A stretch of 13,703 nt of DNA. It comes from an uncultured Oscillibacter sp. (GTDB lineage Bacteria; Bacillota_A; Clostridia; Oscillospirales; Oscillospiraceae). The stretch lies in NCBI GenBank assembly GCA_948902155.1, contig CAQVQZ010000039.1, forward strand, positions 1-13,703, given 5' to 3'. The notes beneath the pieces were generated by a model. The model was not told the origin of the DNA. It did not search any database and saw only the letters and a list, made by a program, of their open reading frames with translations. This document shows positions 6,270 to 13,052 of the stretch, piece after piece (positions within the stretch are counted from its first letter, which is position 1; each line of letters begins with the position of its first letter). A program made the translations under genes and the position numbers.

Positions 6270-7278
6270 GGTACTCCACCTCCTCCACGGTAATGTAAGG
6301 CTGGGAACGAATGTAATTCAGGGCCTTCGCGGCCTCGTTGGCATCCTCCGGCAGGCCCAGCAGCATGGTGCCCAGGGCCTTGCCCCCCACGTTCCGGGTG
6401 TCCGCCCCCAGGATGTTCAGCTTCACGCCGCAGTCAATGGCCACGGAGGCGATGAGGGGCTGGTAGGCGGTGCCGCCGTTGAAGGAGACCCGGATGGCCC
6501 GGGTGCTGGCGGGGTACTGGGAGATGCTGACGCCGCCGGGGTACACCAGCCGCCGGGCCGCGTCGGTGGAGGGGTTGGAGAAGATGTCCTGCACCGGCCC
6601 CAGCTCGGCCACCACGCCGCCGTCCAGAATGGCCACCCGGGAGCAGATGGCCTCGATGACGCTCATCTGGTGGGTGATGACCACCACGGTGACCCCCAGC
6701 TTGGCGTTCAGGTCCTTGAGGAGCTCCAGAATGGAGACGGTGGTGGTGGGGTCCAGGGCGGAGGTGGCCTCGTCGCAGAGGAGGACCTTGGGGTCCGTCG
6801 CCAGGGCCCTGGCCACGGCCACACGCTGCTTCTGCCCGCCGGAGAGCTGGGCGGGGTAGGCGTTGGCTTTCTCCGCCAGGCCCACGGTCTCCAGGAGCTC
6901 CGCCGCCCGCTTCTCGGCCTTGCGCCGGGGCACGCCCGCGATCTCCATGGGGAAGCAGACGTTTTTCAGGCAGGTCCGCTGCATCAGCAGGTTGAAGCCC
7001 TGGAAGATCATGGTGATTTTCCGCCGCTGGAGCCGCAGCTCCCGCTCGGAGAGGGCGGTCATGTCCTTGCCGTCCACCAGGACCTTGCCGGAGGTGGGGC
7101 GCTCCAGGAGGTTCATGCACCGGACCAGGGTGGACTTTCCCGCGCCGGAGAGGCCGATGATGCCGAAAATCTCCCCCTGCCGGATGTCGAAATTGATATC
7201 CTCCAGGGCGTGGACCGAGGCGTCCCCGCCGCCGAAGACTTTGCACAGATGCTGAATTTGGATGATGGACTCGCTCAC
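6262..7278 (-). CDS. metN: Methionine ABC transporter ATP-binding protein
   Basis: This 338-aa ATPase powers methionine import and sits on the cytoplasmic side of MetI. It has Walker A (GLSGAGKST, 42-50), Q-loop Q93, the ABC signature LSGGQ (145-149), Walker B ending in DE (165-170) and switch histidine H203. A C-terminal NIL-type domain (about 262-338) matches the allosteric methionine-sensing domain of MetN and explains the family-typical length. The GTG start at 7278 has AAAGGAG 8 nt upstream. A longer open frame to 7497 runs through the T-box leader and is not coding. It is the first gene of the set and is governed by the T-box and promoter upstream. Confidence 0.95.
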   Translation of the reverse strand: MSESIIQIQHLCKVFGGGDASVHALEDINFDIRQGEIFGIIGLSGAGKSTLVRCMNLLERPTSGKVLVDGKDMTALSERELRLQRRKITMIFQGFNLLMQRTCLKNVCFPMEIAGVPRRKAEKRAAELLETVGLAEKANAYPAQLSGGQKQRVAVARALATDPKVLLCDEATSALDPTTTVSILELLKDLNAKLGVTVVVITHQMSVIEAICSRVAILDGGVVAELGPVQDIFSNPSTDAARRLVYPGGVSISQYPASTRAIRVSFNGGTAYQPLIASVAIDCGVKLNILGADTRNVGGKALGTMLLGLPEDANEAAKALNYIRSQPYITVEEVEYRG

Positions 7279-7314
7279 AACAGCAGCTCCTTTCCAAAAT
7301 GGTGGGAGGCAAAC

Positions 7315-7345
7315 AAAAAAGCCCTTGAAGCAATCAGCTTCAAGG
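7315..7345 (-). terminator. T-box-controlled terminator before metN
   Basis: Read leftward, CCTTGAAGC (7345-7337) pairs perfectly with GCTTCAAGG (7331-7323) around TGATT, followed by GC and six T residues (7320-7315). Its 5' arm also contains CCTTGA, which pairs with TCAAGG (7379-7374) in the alternative antiterminator. This gives the expected either-or switch. Confidence 0.9.
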
Positions 7346-7607
7346 ACGAGCGCAGATTTGCGCCGTGGTACCACCTTGATTCGCGCACCTCCTCGCGGAG
7401 GCGGCCTTTGAGAGTGCCAGCACACTCCTGCGCTGTCACGGGCGCTCCCGTCGCGGCCTATGCCAGGGGGCAGTCGGCCGTGCAACTCCGAGACCATGTT
7501 CCGCCGGTCCTTCCGTGCCCCTTTTCACCAACCGGGACTCTCTTTGACGTATCTTCCGGCGTACTCTTCTCTTCATCGTCTTTGCGGTTATGGAATTGTT
7601 CGAAGTG
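7315..7607 (-). ncRNA. T-box riboswitch, methionine-specific, controlling metNIQ
   Basis: The leader reads tRNA charging. The T-box sequence AAGGTGGTACCACGGCG (7377-7361) is nearly consensus. Antiterminator arms TCAAGG (7379-7374) and CCTTGA (7345-7340) compete with a terminator at 7345-7315. Stem I is visible: AGTA precedes CGCCGG (7561-7556), which pairs with CCGGCG (7507-7502), and GAACATGG follows on the 3' side of the specifier loop. The likely specifier is ATG at 7497-7495. A register one base earlier would read CAT (His), but two points favour Met. The T-box bulge is TGGT, which pairs with a tRNA ending ACCA (A73, as in tRNA-Met) and not with the C73 of bacterial tRNA-His. The downstream genes also import methionine. 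Uncharged tRNA-Met should stabilise the antiterminator and turn transport on. Confidence 0.9.
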
Positions 7608-7613
7608 TTTTGT

Positions 7614-7643
7614 AGTTTACACGGTCCGGCCCCCATCTGTCAA
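7614..7643 (-). promoter_or_regulatory. Promoter of the metNIQ T-box transcript
   Basis: A perfect TTGACA -35 (7643-7638) is followed after 18 nt by TAAACT (7619-7614). Transcription should begin near 7607, just upstream of the T-box Stem I. The -10 matches four of six consensus positions. Confidence 0.7.
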
Positions 7644-7721
7644 CGGCAAAACGAACAGAAAAAATCCGCCTGCCGCCGCAAATATCAGCGAAGCGCACAA
7701 ACGACATCCAAAACAGGTCAA

Positions 7722-7776
7722 TTTTTTTCGAAAAAAGCAGAATCAGATTGCAAGCGCCCGGCAAAACTGGTATTAT
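7722..7776 (+). promoter_or_regulatory. popT promoter with upstream T/A palindrome
   Basis: TTGCAA (7748-7753), a 17-nt spacer and TATTAT (7771-7776, preceded by TGG as an extended -10) make a strong promoter, with a start near 7783. Just upstream TTTTTTCGAAAAAA (7723-7736) is a perfect palindrome lying between this promoter and the divergent metNIQ promoter. It could act as an UP element or as a binding site shared by both. Confidence 0.75.
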
Positions 7777-7821
7777 ATCCTGCGTAAAATTCCGAGAGGT
7801 TCTGAGGGGAGGGGACGGCCT

Positions 7822-8658
7822 GTGGACAGGCATAAGCGGACCCGCTGGCTCCGGTATCTGCTCTGCGGCGTTCTGATCGGGGCCGGGGCCATTCTGCCGG
7901 GGGTCTCCGGCGGCGTGCTGGCGGTGGTGTTCGACATCTACCGGCCCTTTATGGAGGTCCTCACCCGGCCCCGGAAGGCGGTTCCCCGGTATTGGCGGAT
8001 GCTGATTCCCCTGGGAATCGGATGGTGCGCCGGGTTCCTCCTGTTCGCCAAGGGCATCGCCGCCGCCATCACCTTCTCCGTAGCGGCCACAACCTGGCTC
8101 TTCATCGGCCTCATCGTGGGCACGATTCCCTCCCTCTTCCGGGAAGCGGGGAAGGAGGGCCGCCCCGCCTCCGCCTGGGCCAGCCTGGCCCTCTGCGCCC
8201 TGGCGGTGTTCGCCGGGCTGTTCTATGTCAGCCGGGTGGTCCATGTGCAGGTGGACCCCAATTTCTGGTGGTACAACTTCTGCGGCGTGTTGTGGGGCAT
8301 GGGCATCGTCATCCCCGGCATGACCTCCTCCTCGGTGATGATGGCCCTGGGCCTCTACCAGCCCATGCTGGAGGGGCTGGCTCGGCTGGACTTCCTGGTC
8401 CTCGCCGCCGCCCTGCCGGGGATGTTCCTGACCATCGCCCTGCTGGCCCGGCTGGTGACCTGGTTCTTCCGGCGGCACTACGCCGTGGCGTTTCACGGCA
8501 TCCTGGGCTTTGTCCTGGCCTCCACGCTGGTCATTGTGCCCACCCGCTATACGGGGCCGGGAGAGATGGTCCTCTCGGGGCTTTTGTGCGCTGCGGGCTT
8601 TGCCCTGGCCTTCTTCCTGGCGTGGATGGAAACCGCCGCATCGGCAAAAAAGGACTGA
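7822..8658 (+). CDS. popT: DUF368 / PopT-type undecaprenyl-phosphate translocase
   Basis: This 278-aa polytopic membrane protein belongs to the DUF368 family. Members (PopT) have been shown to recycle the lipid carrier undecaprenyl phosphate back across the cytoplasmic membrane for cell-wall and glycan synthesis. The two internal halves each carry the family motif: PGVSGG at 26-31 and PGMTSS at 165-170, as expected for an inverted-repeat transporter fold. About eight hydrophobic segments follow a basic N-terminus (DRHKRTR). The GTG start at 7822 has GAGGGGAGGGG ending 7 nt upstream; in-frame sequence before it is the metNIQ leader region. It is a single-gene unit between its own promoter and a bidirectional terminator that overlaps its stop codon. 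The biochemical role is taken from the family, not shown here. Confidence 0.85.
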   Translation: MDRHKRTRWLRYLLCGVLIGAGAILPGVSGGVLAVVFDIYRPFMEVLTRPRKAVPRYWRMLIPLGIGWCAGFLLFAKGIAAAITFSVAATTWLFIGLIVGTIPSLFREAGKEGRPASAWASLALCALAVFAGLFYVSRVVHVQVDPNFWWYNFCGVLWGMGIVIPGMTSSSVMMALGLYQPMLEGLARLDFLVLAAALPGMFLTIALLARLVTWFFRRHYAVAFHGILGFVLASTLVIVPTRYTGPGEMVLSGLLCAAGFALAFFLAWMETAASAKKD

Positions 8659-8693
8659 GAGAAGGGGATTTTCCCTTCTCCCAGTCCTTTTTT
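8646..8693. terminator. Bidirectional terminator between popT and the AGCS symporter
   Basis: GGACTG plus GAGAAGGG (8652-8666, one mismatch at 8658) pairs with CCCTTCTC plus CAGTCC (8673-8687) around a 6-nt loop. Six A residues precede it and six T residues follow, so each strand ends in a U-run. It ends both convergent genes. The popT stop codon lies inside the left arm. Confidence 0.92.
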
Positions 8694-8708
8694 CCAAACG
8701 GCGCGCCG

Positions 8709-10154
8709 TCACTTCCAGAAATCCGTCTGTCCGCCCAGGCCGATGGAGGACGCCTTGAACACCGGGTCCCGACCGTCGTCCCGCTGGCGGCAGTAGTCCT
8801 CCAGGGCCCGCATGGCGGGACCGGCCAGGAGCACGATCACCGGCAGGTTGATGAGCGCCATGATGCCCATCAGCACGTCGGCGATGTTCCAGACCAGGTT
8901 GACCTCCAGCAGAGCGCCAACGAAAATCAGGACCACGGCGATGAGGTTGAAGACCGTCCGCCCGGTCCGGCCCACCTTCCGCCCGGCGATGTAGTTCATG
9001 CAGCCCGCGCAGTAGAAGAGGTTGCCCAGCAGGGTGGTGAAGGCGAAAAGCAGCAGGGCAAAGGTGATGAAGTAAGGCCCGAAGCTTCCGAACACCGTCG
9101 CCAGGGAAGCCTGCACCAGCGGCGCGCCCTCCAGGCCGCCCTTGATGTCCACGCCGGTGCACAGGGTCATCATGGCGGTGGCGGTGCAGATCAGCAGGGT
9201 GTCGATGAACACCGACAGCATCTGGACCAGCCCCTGCTTCACGGGGTGGGACACGTCCGCCGCCGCTGCGGCGTTGGGGGCGGAGCCGATGCCCGCTTCG
9301 TTGGAGTAGAGGCCCCGCTTCACGCCCTGCATCACCGCCGACCCGGCAAAGCCGCCGAAGATGGCCTTGAAGTCGAAGGCGTCCGCGAAAATCCGGCCCA
9401 GCACGGCGGGAAGGGCGCCCGCGTTCAAAATCATCACCAGAATGGCCATGAGGATGTACAGCACGCCCATCACCGGCACCAGCACGCTGGTGACCTTGAC
9501 GATGCGCTTGCCGCCGCCGAAGACGCAGAAGGCCACCAGCAGCGCCAGCAGCCCGCCGCCGATAACTGCGGCCAGGCTGAACGTCCGTCCTCCCAGGACG
9601 ACGGTCCCGGCGGCGGCATAGAAGCCGTAGCTGGTGAAGCTGCTGATGAGGTTGAAGGAGCAGAGCATGTTGAAGCCCCCGGCGTAGGTAGCCACCAGGG
9701 CGATGGCGAAGAGCACGCCCAGCCAGCGGCTTTTCAGCGCCGCCTGAATGTAGTAGGAGGGTCCGCCGTAGCTGCCGCCCTCCGGGTCCCGTTTCTTGTA
9801 GATCTGGGCCAGGGTGCTCTCCACGAAGGCGGAGGCCCCGCCCACCAGGGCGATGAGCCACATCCAGAACACCGCGCCGTAGCCCCCGGTGGCGATGGCG
9901 GTGGCGACGCCCACGATGTTGCCGGTGCCCACCCGGCTGGCGGTGGAGACCATCAGCGCCTGGAAAGCGGAGATGGAATTCTCTCCCTTAGGCTTCTCGC
10001 CCACCACGCGGATGGACTCGCCCAGCATCCGGAGCTGGACGAACTTGGTCCGCAGGGTGAAGAAGAGGCCCACGGCCAGCAGGAGGATAATCAGGATGTA
10101 GCTGTACATATAGCTGCTGATGACGTCGATCAGGTCGGAAAAGGCGTTGTACAT
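8709..10154 (-). CDS. Sodium:alanine/glycine symporter, AGCS family
   Basis: This 481-aa membrane protein imports alanine or glycine (in some members glutamine) with Na+. The family hallmarks are all present: STASRVGTGNIVGVATA (about 70-86) followed by GGYGAVFWMW (90-99), GSYGGPSYYI (127-136), and later NEAGIGSAPNAAAAA. The length and about eleven hydrophobic segments fit the family. The ATG at 10154 has GAGAGGA 9 nt upstream; an upstream extension of 28 codons runs through non-coding AT-rich leader and is rejected. It stands alone, convergent with popT. A possible -10 (TATGAT, 10239-10234) lies about 80 nt upstream, without a clear -35. The exact amino acid carried cannot be told from sequence alone. 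Confidence 0.93.
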   Translation of the reverse strand: MYNAFSDLIDVISSYMYSYILIILLLAVGLFFTLRTKFVQLRMLGESIRVVGEKPKGENSISAFQALMVSTASRVGTGNIVGVATAIATGGYGAVFWMWLIALVGGASAFVESTLAQIYKKRDPEGGSYGGPSYYIQAALKSRWLGVLFAIALVATYAGGFNMLCSFNLISSFTSYGFYAAAGTVVLGGRTFSLAAVIGGGLLALLVAFCVFGGGKRIVKVTSVLVPVMGVLYILMAILVMILNAGALPAVLGRIFADAFDFKAIFGGFAGSAVMQGVKRGLYSNEAGIGSAPNAAAAADVSHPVKQGLVQMLSVFIDTLLICTATAMMTLCTGVDIKGGLEGAPLVQASLATVFGSFGPYFITFALLLFAFTTLLGNLFYCAGCMNYIAGRKVGRTGRTVFNLIAVVLIFVGALLEVNLVWNIADVLMGIMALINLPVIVLLAGPAMRALEDYCRQRDDGRDPVFKASSIGLGGQTDFWK

Positions 10155-10342
10155 GGTTGAAATTCCTCTCTTTACATGTAGTTCTGTTTTCGCGAGACAG
10201 GATAAGCGCCTGGCCTGACAGGTATTTGAGGACATCATATCATAGATTTTGTTGTATGAACAGCTTTTGTTGGGGCTAACCGTTAAAATTTTCCAAAATT
10301 GACTGAACCTTTTGAGTGCAGGGTCGGTTTTAAAGTTGGCGA
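10155..10342 (-). other. AGCS leader and upstream region
   Basis: The region is AT-rich compared with the genes around it. It holds a candidate leftward -10 (TATGAT, 10239-10234) and a poorly matching -35. No riboswitch that I can recognise lies in the leader. Confidence 0.3.
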
Positions 10343-10382
10343 GGAATAAAGAAAACCACCGCAGTATTCACTGCGGTGGTTT
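10343..10382 (-). terminator. Strong leftward intrinsic terminator
   Basis: A perfect 13-bp stem (10370-10382 with 10353-10365) around a 4-nt loop is followed on the minus strand by TCTTTATT, giving a TTTTCTTTATT tract. It insulates the AGCS promoter from leftward transcripts coming from 10383 onward. The odd point is that no convincing gene ends just before it. Confidence 0.8.
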
Positions 10383-10680
10383 CGGTTTGGTAAGCATAGC
10401 AGAGGTAGTTTGTAAAAGCATAGAGATTCGTATTACCCAAGAGGAAACCGTCTTCCAACATCATGCCGGAGATCCCCGCCGCCTGCCCACAGATACTGCC
10501 GCCGCCGAAGCTGAACGCGCCGACACCCTTGAACAATTCACGGCCACCGGCGAAAGCCATGGCATTCTATTTCCTCACATAGTCCACGTAGACCGTCACA
10601 TCAAAGGCGGCAGTCAGTCCTGACTGAGTTTAGTCTTTCCTTTTCCCGCCCCCGGCATGGAACCGCCCGGCAACATATAA
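10383..10680 (-). pseudogene. Low-coding stretch with possible gene remnants upstream of a terminator
   Basis: Two leftward pieces look like fragments. One reads TQSGLTAAFDVTVYVDYVRK and stops at the TAG near 10572, with no usable start before the preceding stop. The other opens at an ATG at 10560, reads MAFAGGRELFKGVGAFSFGG onward for 76 codons, and runs straight through the terminator hairpin to 10330. A GAGGAAATAG sequence precedes its ATG. The last 17 residues being encoded by the hairpin suggests that the original stop was lost or that the frame is not real. I do not recognise either fragment. The stretch may be a decayed small operon or non-coding DNA. Confidence 0.25.
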
Positions 10681-10687
10681 ATTTTTG

Positions 10688-10716
10688 GTGACAAGAACCC
10701 GAATCTCTGTTATACT
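10688..10716 (+). promoter_or_regulatory. Promoter of the thrH operon
   Basis: GTGACA (10688-10693, five of six consensus) is followed by exactly 17 nt and TATACT (10711-10716). Transcription should start near 10722, leaving a leader of about 50 nt before the thrH ATG. Confidence 0.75.
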
Positions 10717-10770
10717 GGCCATGCGTCAAGCGTCAATTCCCCAACTATCGGGATACGAAGGAGAAATCAT

Positions 10771-11370
10771 ATGAACATCGTATGCTTAGACATGGAGGGC
10801 GTCCTCGTCCCCGAAATCTGGATCGCCTTCTCCGAGGCCAGTGGCATCCCCGAGCTGCGCCGAACCACACGGGACGAGCCCGACTATAACAAGCTGATGA
10901 ACTTCCGCCTGGGCATCCTGAAAGAGCACGGCCTGGGCCTGAAGGAAATCCAGGCCACCATCGCCAAGATCGACCCCCTCCCCGGCGCGAAGGACTTCCT
11001 GGATGAGCTGCGCTCCCTGACCCAGGTGCTGATTCTCAGCGACACCTTTGAGCAGTTCGCCAAGCCCCTGATGGAAAAGCTGAACTGGCCCACCATCTTC
11101 TGCAACACCTTGGAGGTGGGACCCGGCGGCGAGATCACCGGCTACAAGATGCGCTGCGAGAAGTCCAAGCTCACCACCGTCAAGGCCCTCCAGTCCATCG
11201 GCTACGAGACCATTGCCGCCGGAGACAGCTTCAACGACCTGGCCATGATTCAGGCCAGCAAGGCGGGCTTCCTCTTTAAGAGCACCGAGCAGATCAAGAA
11301 GGACTACCCTGAGCTTCCCGCCTACGAGGAGTTCGGCGACCTGCTGAGCGCCATCAAGGCGGCGCTCTAA
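10771..11370 (+). CDS. thrH: ThrH: phosphoserine phosphatase / homoserine phosphotransferase
   Basis: This 199-aa cytoplasmic HAD-superfamily enzyme matches ThrH, first described in Pseudomonas. ThrH hydrolyses phosphoserine in the last step of serine synthesis and can pass the phosphate to homoserine, the threonine precursor. HAD motif I is CLDMEGV with D7 and E9 as nucleophile and acid/base; motif II is LSDT with S90; K133 is a candidate motif III lysine; motif IV is GDSFND with D152 and D156 binding Mg2+. The segments EGVLVPEIWIAF and TTRDEPDY are strongly ThrH-like, which separates it from ordinary SerB. Length equals the family norm. AAGGAG lies 7 nt before the ATG and a good promoter lies upstream. 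It heads an operon with a tiny membrane ORF and a DUF1015 gene. Confidence 0.93.
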   Translation: MNIVCLDMEGVLVPEIWIAFSEASGIPELRRTTRDEPDYNKLMNFRLGILKEHGLGLKEIQATIAKIDPLPGAKDFLDELRSLTQVLILSDTFEQFAKPLMEKLNWPTIFCNTLEVGPGGEITGYKMRCEKSKLTTVKALQSIGYETIAAGDSFNDLAMIQASKAGFLFKSTEQIKKDYPELPAYEEFGDLLSAIKAAL

Positions 11371-11377
11371 GCCGGGC

Positions 11378-11524
11378 ATGGACCTGGCCTTTTTCCGGGG
11401 GGCCCTGTGGGATATCTTCAAAGGACCTTTGATGGTCCTGGCCGCTCCGGCCCTGCCCCTGTTCCTGATTTGCCTGGGGACCATCGCGGTCATGATTTTC
11501 CGGGAATCGCGAAAAAACAAGTAG
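11378..11524 (+). CDS. 48-aa single-helix membrane ORF between thrH and the DUF1015 gene
   Basis: An ATG 7 nt after the thrH stop opens a 48-codon frame, beginning MDLAFFRGALWDIFKG and ending FRESRKNK. A hydrophobic stretch (about 17-41, rich in L, A, I and V) is followed by a basic tail, as in a one-pass membrane protein with its C-terminus inside. It fills the gap almost exactly. Its TAG stop overlaps the TAGGAG ribosome site of the next gene (11522-11527). Its own ribosome site is weak, so it would depend on coupling to thrH. No family is recognised. A chance frame is possible, but the fit, charge pattern and composition favour a real small protein. Confidence 0.55.
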   Translation: MDLAFFRGALWDIFKGPLMVLAAPALPLFLICLGTIAVMIFRESRKNK

Positions 11525-11534
11525 GAGACACAAC

Positions 11535-12818
11535 ATGAATCCAAAGTTTCAGAAGCTGGGCTTCTATCCCGCCGACATCCTCCTGCCCAAGCCGGGCACG
11601 GACATGACCAAATGGGCGGTGGTGGCCTGCGACCAGTTTACCTCCCAGCCGGAGTATTGGCAGGCGGTGGAAGAAACCGTGGGCGACGCCCCCTCCACTC
11701 TGCGGATGATTCTCCCCGAGGCGGCGCTGAGCGGCCCGGACGTGGATGCCCGCATTTCCGCCGTCAACGCCGCCATGGACCGCTATCTGTCTGAGGGCCT
11801 GTTCCGGGAGCTGCCGGAGAGCCTGCTTTACGTCGAGCGGGTCCAGTCCGACGGCAGGACCCGCCATGGCCTCATCGGCATGGTGGACTTGGAACAGTAC
11901 GACTTCACCCCCGGCTCCGGCGCGCTGATCCGGGCCACCGAGGGCACGGTTCTCTCCCGCATCCCGCCACGGGTCCGGGTCCGGAAGAACGCGGCCATCG
12001 AGCTTCCCCACGTCATGCTGCTGATCGACGACCCCAACAAGACCGTCATCGAGCCCCTGACCCGCGCCTCCGGCGAGATGGAACCCCTTTACCGCTTCCC
12101 CCTCCAGCAGGGCGGCGGCAGCATCACTGGCCGGCGGCTGACGGTCTCCCAGATGGACGAGACCGCAGAGGCCCTGGCGGCCCTGTGCTCCCCCGAGGAA
12201 CAGGCGTGGAAATACGGCGTAAAGAACGCCCCACCGCTGCTCTTCGCCGTGGGCGACGGCAACCACTCCCTGGCCACCGCCAAGCAGTGCTATGAGGATT
12301 TGAAAAAGGTCACGCCCCAGAGCGAGTGGGCGGACCTCCCCGCCCGGTACGCCCTGGTGGAAGTCGTGAACAACCACGACGGCGCCCTCCAGTTCGAGCC
12401 CATCCACCGGGTGGTCTTCGGCGTGAAGCCGGAGGAGGTCCTGGAGGCGTTCCGGTCCTACTACCCCGCCGCCCACGAGGGCAGGGGACAGGGGCATGTC
12501 ATCGCCTACACCCACGCCGGGGGCAGCGGCTTCCTGACGGTGCCGAATCCCCGGGTGCAGCTGGTGGTGGGGACCCTCCAGGCGTTCCTGGACGCCTACG
12601 TGAAGGACCACCCCGGCGAGGTGGACTATATCCACGGCAGCGAGGTAACGGACCGCCTGGGCCGCCGGCCGGACAGCATCGGCTTCAAGCTCCCCGCCAT
12701 GGGGAAGCAGCAGCTGTTCAAGACGGTGATGGTGGACGGGGTGCTTCCCCGGAAGACGTTCTCCATGGGCCACGCGGAGGACAAGCGCTATTATGTGGAG
12801 GCCCGAAAAATCAGATAA
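11535..12818 (+). CDS. DUF1015 family protein
   Basis: This 427-aa soluble protein of the DUF1015 family (PF06245) has no settled function. Family features are the N-terminal PADILLPKPGTDMTKWAVVACDQFTSQPEYW region (about 12-42) and the conserved GDGNHSLATAK motif (240-250). That motif resembles the DGHHR-type motif of ParB-like proteins, a fold also found in the serine kinases SerK and SbnI. In anaerobes DUF1015 genes are often found near serA and serC. Here the neighbour is thrH, which acts on phosphoserine, so a role in serine or phosphoserine metabolism is reasonable but inferred. AGGAG lies about 7 nt before the ATG. The gene is the last of the operon and a 12-bp stem follows it. Confidence 0.88.
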   Translation: MNPKFQKLGFYPADILLPKPGTDMTKWAVVACDQFTSQPEYWQAVEETVGDAPSTLRMILPEAALSGPDVDARISAVNAAMDRYLSEGLFRELPESLLYVERVQSDGRTRHGLIGMVDLEQYDFTPGSGALIRATEGTVLSRIPPRVRVRKNAAIELPHVMLLIDDPNKTVIEPLTRASGEMEPLYRFPLQQGGGSITGRRLTVSQMDETAEALAALCSPEEQAWKYGVKNAPPLLFAVGDGNHSLATAKQCYEDLKKVTPQSEWADLPARYALVEVVNNHDGALQFEPIHRVVFGVKPEEVLEAFRSYYPAAHEGRGQGHVIAYTHAGGSGFLTVPNPRVQLVVGTLQAFLDAYVKDHPGEVDYIHGSEVTDRLGRRPDSIGFKLPAMGKQQLFKTVMVDGVLPRKTFSMGHAEDKRYYVEARKIR

Positions 12819-12826
12819 AAACAGAG

Positions 12827-12853
12827 TACCGGGAACGCACAGCGTTCCCGGTA
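12827..12853. terminator. Hairpin terminator between DUF1015 gene and convergent RHH gene
   Basis: TACCGGGAACGC (12827-12838) pairs perfectly with GCGTTCCCGGTA (12842-12853) around ACA. Leftward, CTCTGTTTTTATC follows, which suits termination of the RHH gene. Rightward only TGTTCATG follows, so the plus-strand effect is weaker. Confidence 0.7.
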
Positions 12854-12856
12854 TGT

Positions 12857-13042
12857 TCATGCCTGGGGTGGTTCGTCTTCCTCCAGGTTTTCCAGGGCGA
12901 CCCGGACGGCCTCAATGACAAAGGCCGAAAAGGTGCAGTTTTTTCCGCAGATTGCAAGCTCAACCGCTTCAATCATTTCGTTCGGGAAGCGAACGGACTT
13001 GTTTGTGGAGGACGGTGGCTTCGGGATTTTGAACTTCTTCAT
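12857..13042 (-). CDS. Ribbon-helix-helix (CopG/Arc-like) DNA-binding protein
   Basis: This 61-aa protein has a basic N-terminus (MKKFKIPKPP), a predicted beta strand (about 13-19, TNKSVRF), helix A (20-32) and helix B (38-54, TFSAFVIEAVRVALENL). This is the ribbon-helix-helix layout; such proteins dimerise and bind short palindromes. An acidic tail follows. The ATG at 13042 has GAGG about 6 nt upstream; a TTG seven codons earlier is rejected. It is divergent from the 80-aa gene. The region between them holds repeated TTGCAA and TGTATTRCAT boxes, its likely operators, so self-regulation and control of the neighbour are plausible. It could be an antitoxin or the regulator of a mobile-element gene. 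No toxin family is recognised beside it. Confidence 0.75.
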   Translation of the reverse strand: MKKFKIPKPPSSTNKSVRFPNEMIEAVELAICGKNCTFSAFVIEAVRVALENLEEDEPPQA

Positions 13043-13052
13043 GTTGCACCTC

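Noticed and set aside
7279..7497. N-terminal extension of MetN
   Set aside because: The added residues are translated T-box leader; the GTG at 7278 with AAAGGAG upstream gives the normal MetN length.
6175..7821. Long in-frame N-terminal extension of popT
   Set aside because: It would run antisense through metN and its T-box. The GTG at 7822 has its own ribosome site and promoter, and the remaining length matches DUF368 proteins.
7588..9861. 757-codon minus-strand open frame
   Set aside because: It is an out-of-frame shadow of the AGCS symporter and antisense to popT, and it crosses the bidirectional terminator at 8646-8693.
7992..10160. 722-codon plus-strand open frame
   Set aside because: It is out of frame with popT and antisense to the symporter. 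It is low-complexity (H, G, Q, D rich) and also crosses the terminator.
10312..10623. 103-codon plus-strand frame
   Set aside because: It has no ribosome site, crosses the terminator hairpin, overlaps the fragments on the other strand, and resembles no protein I know.
11490..12860. 456-codon minus-strand frame opposite DUF1015
   Set aside because: It is antisense to a gene with recognised family motifs, and its composition is low-complexity.
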